Origin: Vombatus ursinus | Taxonomy: Eukaryota > Chordata > Mammalia > Diprotodontia > Vombatidae | Reading direction: 5' to 3' | DNA: 64,000 bases | Assembly (NCBI RefSeq): GCF_900497805.2 | Contig: NW_020954610.1 | Location: 21,509,855 to 21,573,854, forward strand | Part shown: positions 1-9,864 of the stretch, in pieces | How positions within the stretch are numbered: the stretch's first letter is position 1 | Layout: every line of letters begins with the position of its first letter | Translations under genes and position numbers: made by a program | Notes under the pieces: generated by a model | The model's input: only the letters and a program-made list of their open reading frames with translations | Databases searched by the model: none | What the model was told of the DNA's origin: nothing

Positions 1-233
1 TCTTTCTCATGGTTTTTCCCTTTTGTTCCAATTCTTCTTTCAAAACATGACACATATGGAAATATGTTTAATATGATTGTATATATATAACATGTATCAG
101 ATTGTTTGCCATCTTGGGAAAGGGAGAGGGAAGGGAGGGAGGGATAAATAAATTTGGAACTCAAAATCTTATAAGTGAATCATGAAAACTACATGAAATT
201 GGAAAAAAATAAAATACTATTAAGTGGGAAAAA
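1..233 (+). mobile_element. L1 3' end, cut by window edge
   Basis: This is the 3' UTR of an L1 LINE. It has a pyrimidine-rich start, the phrase GATTGTTTGCCATCTTGGGA, a G-rich purine run, then ATTTGGAACTCAAAATC and an AATAAA-type tail near 210. The same phrases recur at 44652-44945. Upstream sequence lies outside the window, so the length of the copy is unknown. 234-440 is AT-rich with nothing recognisable. Confidence 0.85.
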
Positions 234-1328
234 AGGAAGAAGTTACCTAAAAAGCCTCTAATATTTTCAAAAAATTTATTGATTATAATAAAACCTTTGA
301 TTGAGTTCTAAAACAAAAGTTGAACTCTGAACCTTCTTTCTTTTAATGTATTTATTTATATTTACCTTTTCTCATGTAGGAACATTTTATTGATATGACT
401 GAGTACACAAGAAAATAACTGTTGATGTCTGTATGGTACTTTTTTTCTATTTTTTATTTATTTATTTTTGTGCTCTACAACATGTACTTTTATTAATTTA
501 TTTATTTTTAGTTTTCAACATTCACTTTCACAAGATTGTGAGTTCCAAATTTTCTCCCATCTTGTCCCTCCCCTTACCCCAAGACAGCATGCATTCTGAA
601 TACCCCTTCCCATAATCTGTACTCTCTTCTATCTCCCTTCCTTCCCCCTTCTCTTATGGCCCCCCTTGTCTTGTCCCCTTCCCCTTCTGTTTTCCTGTAG
701 GGAAGCATAGATTTCTACACCACATTGCTTGTATATCTTATTTCCAAGTTGCTTGTGAAAATAATGTTAACATTACTTTGTAAAATGTTGGGTTCCAAAT
801 TTTCTCCCTTCCTCCCTGGCCACCCACCCTCATTGAGAAGGCAAGCAACTCAATACAGGTTATACATGTGTAGTCATGCAAAACACTTTCATAGTAGTCA
901 TGTTGTGAAAAACTATGTTTCTCTTCATCCTATCCCACCACTCATTTATCCTATTCTCTGTTTTAACCCTGTCCGTCCTCAGAACTGTTTGATTCTGATT
1001 AACCCCTCTCCCCATCTGCCTTCCCTCTATCATCCCTCAGGTCTCTTATCCCCTTCCCCCCTATTTTCCTGTAGGGTAAAATAGATTTCCATATCCAGTT
1101 GAGTGTATATGTTATTCCTTCCTTAAGCTAAATCCAATGAAATTAAGATTCAATCATTCCCTCTCACCTTACTGCACTTCCCCTCCACTGTAAAAGCATT
1201 TTATTGTCTGTTTTATGTGAGATAATTTACCCCATTCTACCTCTCCCTTTCTCCTCCCAGTATAATCCTCTCTCACCCCTTAATTTTATTTTCCAGATAT
1301 CACCCCTTCATCTTCAACTCATCCTGTG

Positions 1329-1371
1329 CCCTCTATTTATCTATTTATCTATCCATCTATCTATCTATACA
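1329..1371. repeat. (TCTA)n microsatellite in HAL1-A
   Basis: An interrupted TCTA/TTTA tract in the spacer downstream of ORF1. The same position holds AGAT/TCTA tracts in the other family A copies (8392-8455 and 39277-39383). Confidence 0.85.
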
Positions 1372-1504
1372 AATAATTTTTTTCCTCCAACTACCCTAAT
1401 GCTGGCAAAGGTCTCATGATTTACAAAAATCATCTTTCCATACAGGAATGTAAACAGTTCAACCTTAATAAGTCCCTCATGATTTATCTTTCCTGTTCAC
1501 CTTT

Positions 1505-2367
1505 TCATGCTTCTATTGAGTATTGTATTTGAAAGTTGAATTTTCTCTTCAGCTCTGGTCTTTTCATCAAGAATGCTTGAAAGTCCTCTATTTCACTGAA
1601 TGTCCATTTTTCCCCTGAAGAATTATACTTAGTTTTACTGGGTAGGTGATTCTTGGCTGTAATCCTATCTCCTTTGACCTCCAGAATATTATATTACAAG
1701 CCCTCCAGTCCCTTAATATAGAAGCTGATAAATCTTGTGTTATCCTGATTGTGTTTCCACAATACTTGACTTGTTACATTCTGGCTGCTTGCAAAATTTT
1801 CACCTTGACCTGGGAACTCTGGAATTTGGCTACAATATTTTTAGAAGTTTTCCTTTGGGGATCTCTTTCGGGAGGTGATTGGTGGATTCTTTTGATTTCA
1901 ATTTTCCCCTCTGATTATAGAATATCAGGACAGTTTTTCTTGATAATTTCTTGAAAGATGATGTTTAGGCTTTGTTTTTGTTTTTTTTTTTTATCATAGC
2001 TTTCAGATAGCCCAATAATTTTTAAATTATTTCTCCTAGATCTATTTTTCAGGTCAGTTGTTTTTTCAATGAGATATTTTACTTTATTTTCTATTTTTTT
2101 CTTCTTTTGGTTTTGTTTTACAATGTCTTGATTTCTCATAAAGTCATTAGCTTCCATTTGCTCCATTCTAATTTTTAAGGAAATATTTTCTTCAGTGAGC
2201 ATTTGTACTGGTTTATAAGTGACCACAAGCACTCTTTTCTGCCTTGAAACTGTGAGGAGGATTCCCTCTCCTCTGCCACTACAAGCTCCATCATGCCAGC
2301 ACTCCTCCTCACCCCAAGATCTCCACCCAGAATGGTAACCCAGATCCAAGTGCTGGCAAAGCAACAT
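1505..2367 (-). pseudogene. L1 ORF1 relic fused in frame to 5' UTR sequence
   Basis: A 150-residue open frame (2367 to 1915) begins in 5' UTR sequence (HLDLGYHSGW..., TVSRQKRVLV) and runs without a stop into the ORF1 coiled coil (LTEENISLKIRMEQ) and the RNA-binding RRM region (RRNNLKIIGLSES). The N-terminal MSKQ segment and most of the coil are deleted at about 2206-2215. The C-terminal domain continues in another frame (KLSL-like residues down to about 1505). Intact L1 ORF1p is a trimeric RNA chaperone of about 340-360 residues; this copy cannot make one. The in-frame fusion appears accidental. Confidence 0.75.
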
Positions 2368-2834
2368 AATCCTGCCTCAGCACCAGCAAAGACATCCCTG
2401 CAATTCGCCTCTGATCAGTGGCTCAATCTGACCTCAGTCTGTGGCCCGAAAGCTCTAGACGCAGCCACCATCCTGGGGCTGTGCTGGGACTGAGCCTAGG
2501 ACCAAGCTTCTCTCTCACCTTGGTCACAGACCTTTCCTACTGACCTTCTAAGTTGTCTTTGGGATTTGTAGGTTGAGAAGTCTGGAAACCACCACCGCTG
2601 CCTGTGATTTAGTCCCTTGAAGCCTGCTTCCAGGTTTCCTGAGGACCAGTCTTTGCCTGTGAGCCCATGCTGAACTGTACTCCTTTTCCAGCTTGGTATA
2701 ATGGACATTTCCAATTAACCATTCAGGTTTTCAAGGTTTCAATTTGTTTCACTATGTCTTTTTGTGGGTTCTTGGTGAGGTTTGGGGGAGAGCTCAAGCA
2801 AGTCACTGCTTTTACTCCACCATCTTGGCTCCAT

Positions 2835-4395
2835 TCCTCTCTATTTTTACTTTTTAACATTCACTTCCAATATGATTTTAGGTTCCAAGTATTTTCCCCA
2901 TCCTTCCCCTCCCCCACCCAAGACAGCATGTGATTTGATATAAGCTGTACGTATACATTCCTATTAAACATATTTTTACATTAGTCATGTTGTAAAGAAG
3001 ATTTAGAACCAGTAACAGAAACTGCAAGAAGGAAGAAACAAAACAAAACAGAAGAAAAAAAGAAGAGGAAAAAAATAGTTTGTTTTGATCTCCATTCAAA
3101 CTGCATAGTTCTTTCTCTGGATGTGGATAGCATTCTCCATCATGAGACTTTTGAAGACAGCTTAGATCCTTGAATTGCTGAGAAGAGCTTAGTCTATGAA
3201 AGTTAGTCATTGCACAATGTGGCTGTTACTATGTACAACATTCTTCTGGTTCTGCTTACTTCAGTCAGCATCAGTCCATACAAGTCTCTCCAGATTTTTT
3301 TCTGAAATGAACTTGGTCATCATTCCTTATAGCACAATAGTATTCCATTATATTCATATACCACAACTTGTTCAGCCATTCACCAATTGATGGGCACCTC
3401 CTCAATGTCCAATTCTTTGCCACCACAGAAAGAACTGCTATGAGTATTTTTATACATGTGAGTCCTTTTCCCATTTTTATGATCTTTTTAGGATACAACC
3501 CTTGAAGTGCTATTGCTGTGTCAAAGGGTATGCACATTTTATTTCCCTTTGGGCATAGTTCCAAATTGCTCTTCAAAATGGTTGGATCAGTTCACAAGTC
3601 CACCTACAATGCATTAGTGTTCCTAATTCCCCACATTTTCTTGAACATTTATCATTTTTTCTGTTTTGTTATGTTAGCCAATCAGCTAGATGTGATGTGG
3701 TACCTCAGAGTCCTTTTGATTTGCATTTCTGTAATCATTGGTGACTTAGAATATTTTTTCATATGACTATAGATAGTTTTAATTTCTTCATCTGAAAACT
3801 GCATGTTCATAGCACTTTATAATAAATTGGGAAAATACTTGTATTCTCATAAATTTGACTCAGTTTTCTATATATTTTAGAAATGAGTCCTTTCTCAGAG
3901 ACACTGGTTGTAAAAATTCTTTCCCAGTTTTCTGCTTCCCTTCTAATCTTTGTAATCTCTTGTAATTTGACCTAATTGGTTTTGTTTGTGCAAAAACTTT
4001 TCAATTTAATTTGATCAAATTTATCCATTTTGCATTTCATAATTTTCTCTATTTCTTGTTTGGTTATAAATTACTCTGTTATCCATATATCTGAAAGGTA
4101 AACTATTCCATGTTCTCCCACTTTGCTTATAGTATCAGCCTCTATCTAACTCTTGTACCCATTTTGACTTAATGTTGGTGTACAGTATATGGTTTTGGTC
4201 TCTGCCTTATTTCTGCCACATTGTTTTCCAGTTTTCCCATTAGTTTTTGTCAAATACTGAGTTCTTATCCTGGAAGCTAGTCTTTGATTTTATCAAATAG
4301 TTGATTACTATAGTGATTAATACTGTATCTTGTGTCCCTAAATTATTCCACTGATCCACCACTTTATGTCTTAACCATTACCAAGTAGTTTTGAA
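2835..4395 (-). mobile_element. L1 3' end plus C-terminal ORF2, 5' part inverted
   Basis: The minus strand carries an L1 3' UTR (from 2835) and the C-terminal third of ORF2. The stretch at 3271-3576 encodes YMNIMEYYCAIRNDDQ, a hallmark of the L1 ORF2 C-terminus. Going 5' in the element, the homology runs to about 4395 at the ORF2 codons reading KTTWYWLR, and there the orientation flips (see 4396-4893). It has several stops and frameshifts. Its 3' end abuts the 5' end of the HAL1-A copy at 441-2834. Confidence 0.85.
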
Positions 4396-4893
4396 ATAAT
4401 GAACAACTTAGCAAAGTTGCAGGAAATAAAATAAACCTACGTAAATCATCAGCATTTCATATTACTACCAAAGTCCAAGACTGTGAGATAGAAAGAGAAA
4501 TTCCACTTTAAGTTACTGTAGACATCATGAAATGTTTAGGAGTCTACTTGCCAAGACATACCCAGGCACTATATGAACAGAATTATAAAACACTTTACAC
4601 AAAAGTAAAGTCAGATCTAAATAAGTGAAAAAACATAAGTTGCTGCTGGGAAGGCCAAACTAATATAATAAAAATGATAATTCTACCTAAATTAATTTAC
4701 GTATTCAGTGTCATACCAAACTACCAAAAATATATTTATAGAGCTAGAAAAAATAATAACAAAATTCACCTGAAAAAAAAGGTCCAGAATATAAAGGGAA
4801 TTAATGAAATAAATACAAGAGAAGGTGACCTAGCCATACTAGATCTTAAATTGCATTATAAAGCAGTAGTCTGGTGGTTTTTGAGACATAAAT
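4396..4893 (+). mobile_element. Inverted 5' segment of the same L1 (twin priming)
   Basis: Plus-strand ORF2 encoding GVYLPRH, LYEQNYKTLYTKVKSDL and ILPKLIYVFSVIP, ending at DLKLHYKAVVWW...LRHK. In an ordinary L1 these codons come immediately before the codons at which the minus-strand piece (2835-4395) begins. About 30 bp of ORF2 is present on both sides of the flip. This is the classic layout of an L1 insertion whose 5' part was inverted by twin priming. Confidence 0.8.
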
Positions 4894-4996
4894 CTAGCCA
4901 GCAAACTGGTAGCTTTCAACTAGCAACATTTACCTTCCTTTGGGCAGAACCCCCTCAGGCAAGAGGAACTTGGTCTTTCTCATAGACCAAGAGTGA
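4894..4996 (+). repeat. Left part of an older, unnamed interspersed repeat
   Basis: Low-copy-looking sequence that rejoins 9349 onward once the HAL1-A insertion and one copy of its target duplication are removed. The right part (9349-9836) is clearly repetitive; for this left part the assignment rests on adjacency. Confidence 0.4.
4984..4996 (+). repeat. Target-site duplication, left copy
   Basis: AGACCAAGAGTGA here and AGACCAAGACTGA at 9349-9361 differ by one base. They bracket the whole of 4997-9348, directly before the 5' end and directly after the A tail. Confidence 0.8.
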
Positions 4997-5344
4997 GGGG
5001 GCAGAGACAAGATGGTGGAGTAAAAACAGTAACTTGCTTGTGTTCTCTCCCAAACCCCTCCAAATACCTGCAAAAAATGGCTCTAAAATTCTAAAGCAGC
5101 AGAACCCACAAAAAGACAGAGTGAAACAAATTTCCAGTCTAAGACAACTTGAATGGTTGATTGGATAGGTATATCATGCCAGGCAGGGAGAGGAATGCAG
5201 TTCAGCATGGGCATTAAGGCAAAATAGGCCAGAGTGAACCTGGAGCAGCCCTTAGAAGACTGAATCATGGGCAGCTCTGGCAGTTTCCAGACTTCTCAAT
5301 CCATGAATGCCAAAGTCAACTTAGAAGGTCAGTAGGAAAAGTCT

Positions 5345-5771
5345 TTGCAGCGAGAGAGAAGATTGGTCCCAGCGCTAGTCCCCTATCATGGCCCCAGGGT
5401 GGCAGCTGCTTCTGGAGCTTCCAGGCCACAGACTGAGGGGGATCAAGTGGTTGATCAGAGGGGGATTGCAGGGATCTCTTTGCTGGTGCAGGATTCTCTT
5501 GTTTTGCCCTACTTGGATCTGGGTCACAGTTCTAGGTGGCAGTCCTGGGGAGAGGATCTGTGCTGGCATGGTGGAGCTTGTAGTGGCAATGGAGAGGAAA
5601 TCCACCTCACAGTTCCAAATCAGAAAACATTGCTTGTGTTCACTGATAGACCAGAGCACAGGCCAGGAAAGGCATAAACATCTTGCACTTGATCACAGCA
5701 CCTTAGAAGAACTGAAAATTTACAGGTCTCTAGAAGTATCTCTGAAAACAGCTGCAAAAAAAAAACCCTGA
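5345..5771 (+). other. Two overlapping open frames in the HAL1-A 5' UTR (first unit)
   Basis: Frames 5345-5677 and 5388-5771 are both open through the 5' UTR. The first reads ...LGHSSRWQSWGED...GGACSGNG... and ends RPEHRPGKA; the second ends SLEVSLKTAAKKKP. Closely similar readings are open in other family A 5' UTRs (6782-7009, 40768-40980 minus, 2213-2367 minus, and the second frame at 48003-48341 minus). No known domain is recognised. GC-rich UTR sequence can stay open by chance, so coding is unproven. Confidence 0.35.
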
Positions 5772-7183
5772 AGCTTGGGACTGTACATTCTCCATACTGC
5801 AAGCAGATTACTACATTAACAAACAGTTTATAACTCAAGTAATTGGCTGGGATCATGAGCAAACCTCGCAAAAAAAAAAAAAGAAAAAAAAAGTCAGTCC
5901 CTAGAATCTTTCTTTGAGGACAAAGAAGATTGAAATATACAACCAGAAGAAGACAACAAAGTCAAAGCTCCTATATCCAAAGTCTCCAAGAAAAATATAA
6001 ATTGATCCTAGGCCATGGAAGAACTCAAGAAGGATTTTGAGAAGCAACTAAGAGACATAGAGGAAAAACTAGGAAGAGAAATGAGAGTGATACAAGAAAA
6101 TCATGAAAAACAAGTCAACAGCTTGCTAAAGGAGACTAAAAAATACTGAAGTAAATACTTTAAAAAATCACCTAACCCAAATGGTAAAAGAGGTCCAAAA
6201 AGCCAAAGAGGAGAATTGCAGATTCTTCTCTTGCAGATTCTAAACAGCAAAATTGGCCAAATGGAAATGGAAGTCCAAAAGGTTACTGAGGAAAATACTT
6301 CCTTAAAAATTAGAATGGGGGGTGGGGAGGCAGAGCCAAGATGGTGGAGTAAAAGCAGTGACTTTCTTGAGCTCTCCCCCAAACCCTTCAAAATACCTAT
6401 AAAAATGACTCTAAACAAATTCTAAAGCAGCAAAACCCACAAAAAAACAGAGTGAAACAAAATTCTGGCCAAAGACAACCTGGATGGTTGATTGGAAAGG
6501 TATATGGCGCCAAGCTGGGAGAGGAGCATAGTTTGACATGGGTGGAAAGGCCTCAGTTATCCTGGAGCAGGCCTCAGAGGATTGAATCGCAGGCAGCTGT
6601 GGCAGATTCCAGACTTCTCAACCCAAGAACACTAAAGACAACTTAGAACATCAATAGGAAAAGTCCGTGTCTGTGGAGAGAGAGAAAAGCGCAGTGTCCC
6701 AGCCCCAGTCCCTGAGCTCTCCCCTGGGGCAGCAGCTGCCTCCTGAGCTTCCAGTGCATAGACTGAGGAGGCATCAAATGAATGATCAGAGGGGGATTGC
6801 AGGGATCTCTCTGCTGGTGCAGGATTCCCTTGCTTTGCCTGTGCTTGGAATTGGGACACAGCTTTAGGTGGCAGTCATGGGGCAAGGAGGAGTGCTGGTG
6901 TGGTAGACCGTGTAGTGGCAGTAAAGAGGAAATCCTCCTCACAGTTACAAGACAGAAAAGAGTGCTTGTGATCACACATAGACCAGAGCACAGGCCAGGA
7001 AAGGAGTAAACACCTTGCCTTTGATCATAGCATTTTAGAAGAACCGAAAATTTTCAGGTCCCTAGAAATATCTCTGAAAACAGCTGCACAGAATCCCAGA
7101 AGCATGGGACAGTACATTCTCCACACTGGAAGCAGACACCTACCTTAACAAAGAGTTTATAACTCAAGTAATTGTCTGGGATC

Positions 7184-8250
7184 ATGAGCAAGCAGTGCAA
7201 AAAGAATCAGACCACAGAATTTTTCTTTGGTAACAAAGAAGATCAAAACATACAACCAAAAGAAGATAACACAGTCAAAGCTCCTACATCCAAAGGTTCC
7301 AAGAAAAATATGAATTGGTCCCAGGCCAAAGAAAAGCTCAAAAAGGATTTTGAGAAGCAAATAAGAGAAGTAGAGGAAAAACTGAGAGTGATACAAGAAA
7401 ATCATGAAAAACAAGTCAACAGCTTGTCAAAGGAGACCCAAAAAAATACTGAAAAAAATAAAAGCTTTAAAAAAAACCTAACCCAAAGGCAAAAGAGGTC
7501 CAAAAAGCCAATGAGAAGAATGCCTTGAAAAGCAATATTGGTCAAATGGAAAAAAATGTCCAAAAGCTTACTGAAAAAAATACTTCCTTAAAAATTAGAA
7601 TGGAGCAACTGGAAGCTTGTGACTTTATGAGAAATCAAGACACTGTAAAACAAATCCAAAAGAATGAAAAAATAGAAGAGAATGTGAAATATCTCATTGA
7701 AAATACACCTGATTTGGAAAATAGATCCAGGAGAGATCATTTAAAAATTATTGGACTATCTGAAAGCCATGATCAAAAAAAGAGCCTAGACATCATCTTT
7801 CAAGAAATTATCAAAGAAAACTGCCTTGATATTTTAGAACCAGAGGGCAAAATAGAATTTGAAAGAATCCACCAATCATCTCCTGGAAGAGATCCCTAAA
7901 GGAAAACTCATAGGAATATTGTAGCCAAATTCCAGAATTCCCAGGTCAAGGAGAATGTATTGCAAGCAGCCAGAAAGAAACAATTCAAGTATTGTGGGAA
8001 CACAATTAGGATAACACAATATTTAGCAGCTTCTACATTAAAGGACCACAAGGCTTGGAATATAATATTCTGGAGGGCAAAGGAGATAGAATTAGAACCA
8101 AGAATCACCTATCCAGCAAAATGGAGTATAATTTTTCAGAGGAAAATATGGATATTCAGTGAAATAGAGGACTTTCAAGCATTCTTGATGAAAAGACTAG
8201 AGCTGACTAAAAAATTTGACTTTCAAATACAAGACTCAAGTGAAACATGA
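7184..8250 (+). pseudogene. L1 ORF1 relic (HAL1-A copy 2)
   Basis: It starts at ATG 7184 (MSKQCKKNQTTEFFFGNKED) after the 5' UTR. The N-terminus contains NMNWSQAKEKLKKDFEKQ, followed by a long heptad coil, the RRM-like RRDHLKIIGLSESHDQ and a C-terminal domain (QVKENVLQAARKKQF, PAKWSIIFQRK, FLMKRLE) that ends QIQDSSET at 8250. The order and about 355-codon length match L1 ORF1p, an RNA-binding trimer that coats L1 RNA. One frameshift near 7490-7525 and an in-frame stop at about 7897-7899 break it. Confidence 0.9.
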
Positions 8251-8391
8251 AGAGTAAAACAGGAAAGAGAAATCATAAGGAAATTATTAAGGTTGAGCTG
8301 TTTACATTCCTGCATGGAAAGATGATATTTGTAACTCATGATACCTTTCTTAGTATTAGGGTAGTTGGAGGGAAAATATTATATGAATGTA

Positions 8392-8455
8392 TGTATAGAT
8401 AGATAGATATAGATAGAGATATAGAGATATAGATAGATAGATAGATAAATAGATA
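8392..8455. repeat. (AGAT)n microsatellite in HAL1-A
   Basis: AGAT/AGATAT tract inside the ORF1-to-3' end spacer, in the position where copies 1 and 3 also carry one. Confidence 0.9.
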
Positions 8456-8879
8456 CATAAATAGAGGGCACAGGGTGAGTTGAAGATTAAGGGATGATAT
8501 CTGGAAAATAAAATTAAGTGGTGAGAGAGGATTATACTGGGAGAAGAAGAAAGGGAGAGGTAGTATGGAGTAAATTATCTCACATAAAACAGACAAGAAA
8601 AGGCTTTTATGGTGGAGGGGAAATGGAGGAAGGTGAGAGGAAATGAGTGAATCTTATTCTCATAGAATTTGACTTAAGGAGGTAATAACATACACACTCA
8701 ATTGGGTATGGAAATCTATCTTACCCCACAGGGAATTAGGGAGGAAAGGGGACAAGAGAGCAGGGGGATGATAGAGAGGAGGACAGATTTGGGGAGGAAG
8801 TAATCAGTAGCAAACACTTATAAGGAAGGACAGGGTCAAAAGAGAGAATAGAATAAATGGGGGGCAGGAAGGGTTAAGG

Positions 8880-9310
8880 GAAATATACTTAGTTTCCCAC
8901 AACATGACTACTGTGGAAGTGTTTTGCATATCTACACATGTATTACCTGTATCAAGTTGTTTGCCTTCTCAATGAGGGTGGGTGGAGAGAGAGGAAGGGA
9001 GAAAATTTGGAACCCAAAGTTTTAAAAACAAATGTTAAAAAAAAAATTTCTTTCACATGAGATTGGGAAATAAGATATACAGGCAATGGGGTATAGAAAC
9101 CTATCCTGCCCTATAGAAAAATAGAAGTTGAAGGGGAGAAAAGAAGGAGGAGAGAGATAGAAGAGAGGGCAAATTAGAGGAAGAGGTATTCAGAATGCAT
9201 GCCATCTTGGGGTAGGGGGAGGGACAAGATGGGGAGAACATTTGGAACTCAAAATTTTGTGAAAGTGAGTGTTGAAAACTAAAAATAAATGAATTAATAA
9301 AAAATACAAA
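8880..9310 (+). repeat. Doubled spacer + 3' end module of HAL1-A
   Basis: 8880-9050 is an L1-type 3' end (CACAACATGACTACTGTGGA, CTTCTCAATGAGGGTGGGTG, ATTTGGAACCCAAA). 9060-9180 then repeats the spacer phrase seen at 8700-8790 (GGTATAGAAACCTATC, then purine-rich DNA). 9190-9310 is a second 3' end (GCATGCCATCTTGGGGTAGG, ATTTGGAACTCAAAATTTTG, GTTGAAAACTAAAAATAAAT). The other two family A copies have the same order. Confidence 0.8.
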
Positions 9311-9348
9311 TAAATGTTAGCTAGAATTCACATGTCAAAAAAAAAAAA

Positions 9349-9836
9349 AGACCAAGACTGAAACCCAATTCACTCTGGATCTCTTGGATTGGACAACAGT
9401 ATGTCCCTGCCAAAGCACTACTTAATGTTTATTTTTTGAGCCCTTCTGGATCAGAATATAAATAGTAACTGTTTCTCTTTTGGCCAGCAAACTTGAGGGT
9501 CTTCCCCTCCCAGTTTGATTTTTTTTTTTCTTTTAAAGGAACCATCCCTTGACTCTCCTTAGAGGGGCCTATTCACTGAATGGACTTTGCTTCACTCAAA
9601 GTAAGAACCTGAAAATACCTTAGCTTAAAATGGCCAAGGTCTCCCACTGCATCCTGTGCCATCTCCAGTCATCCTGATTGATATCTGGCCACTGGACCCC
9701 AGTGACTCTGGAGGAGAATGTGAGGCTGGGGATTTTACACAGCCTCCCCTACTCAAATCAAAGTTAATTGCAAGTCATGTTATTAACTTCCTGATATCAT
9801 TGTCCTTCTGTAGAAGGAAGGACAAACCACAACGAA
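9349..9836 (+). repeat. Unnamed ~0.5 kb interspersed repeat, right part
   Basis: It matches the reverse complement of 51018-51435 over most of its length: CTCAGATTGATTTTTTTTT-like, CTTAGCTTAAAATGGCCAAGG, TCCAGTCATCCTGATTGATA, GTGAGGCTGG, and a terminal AAGGACAAACCACAACG. It ends in a GGACAAACAACAAC-type tail like a SINE or a short LINE-mobilised element. HAL1-A copy 2 split it. It has no coding potential and I cannot name the family. Confidence 0.7.
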
Positions 9837-9864
9837 TGTCAATCTCTTCCTCTGAATGATTATG

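Larger units (their letters stand above)
441..2834 (-). mobile_element. HAL1-like element, family A, copy 1 (ORF1 only, no ORF2)
   Basis: Reading on the minus strand, this element has a 5' UTR starting near 2834 (GGAGCCAAGATGGTGGAGTA), an ORF1 relic, a purine-rich spacer with a TCTA/AGAT tract, an L1-type 3' end, a second purine-rich spacer and a second L1-type 3' end. No endonuclease or reverse transcriptase sequence lies between ORF1 and the 3' ends. This matches the copies at 4997-9348 and 38462-41379. It is shorter than copy 3 because about 0.7 kb between the 5' UTR and the ORF1 coiled coil is missing. About 60 bp of extra A/T-rich sequence follows the second 3' end. I found no convincing target duplication. 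The name HAL1 is by analogy with known half-L1 elements; the family assignment is mine. Confidence 0.8.
4997..9348 (+). mobile_element. HAL1-like family A, copy 2, with two 5' units
   Basis: This 4.35 kb element has a 13-bp target duplication (one mismatch). It starts with one 5' UTR (CAAGATGG at 5008-5015) and the N-terminal part of ORF1 up to about 6316. A second complete 5' UTR follows (CAAGATGG at 6337-6344), then a full ORF1 relic (7184-8250), a spacer with an AGAT tract, a first L1-type 3' end (about 8880-9050), a second spacer and a second 3' end (about 9060-9310). It closes with about 30 unrelated bases and A13. There is no ORF2. Because the target duplication flanks both units, they were probably inserted as a single RNA copy. 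Confidence 0.8.

Noticed and set aside
441-2834. Target duplication for HAL1-A copy 1
   Set aside because: T-rich flanks (near 455 and 2843) look alike only through low complexity.
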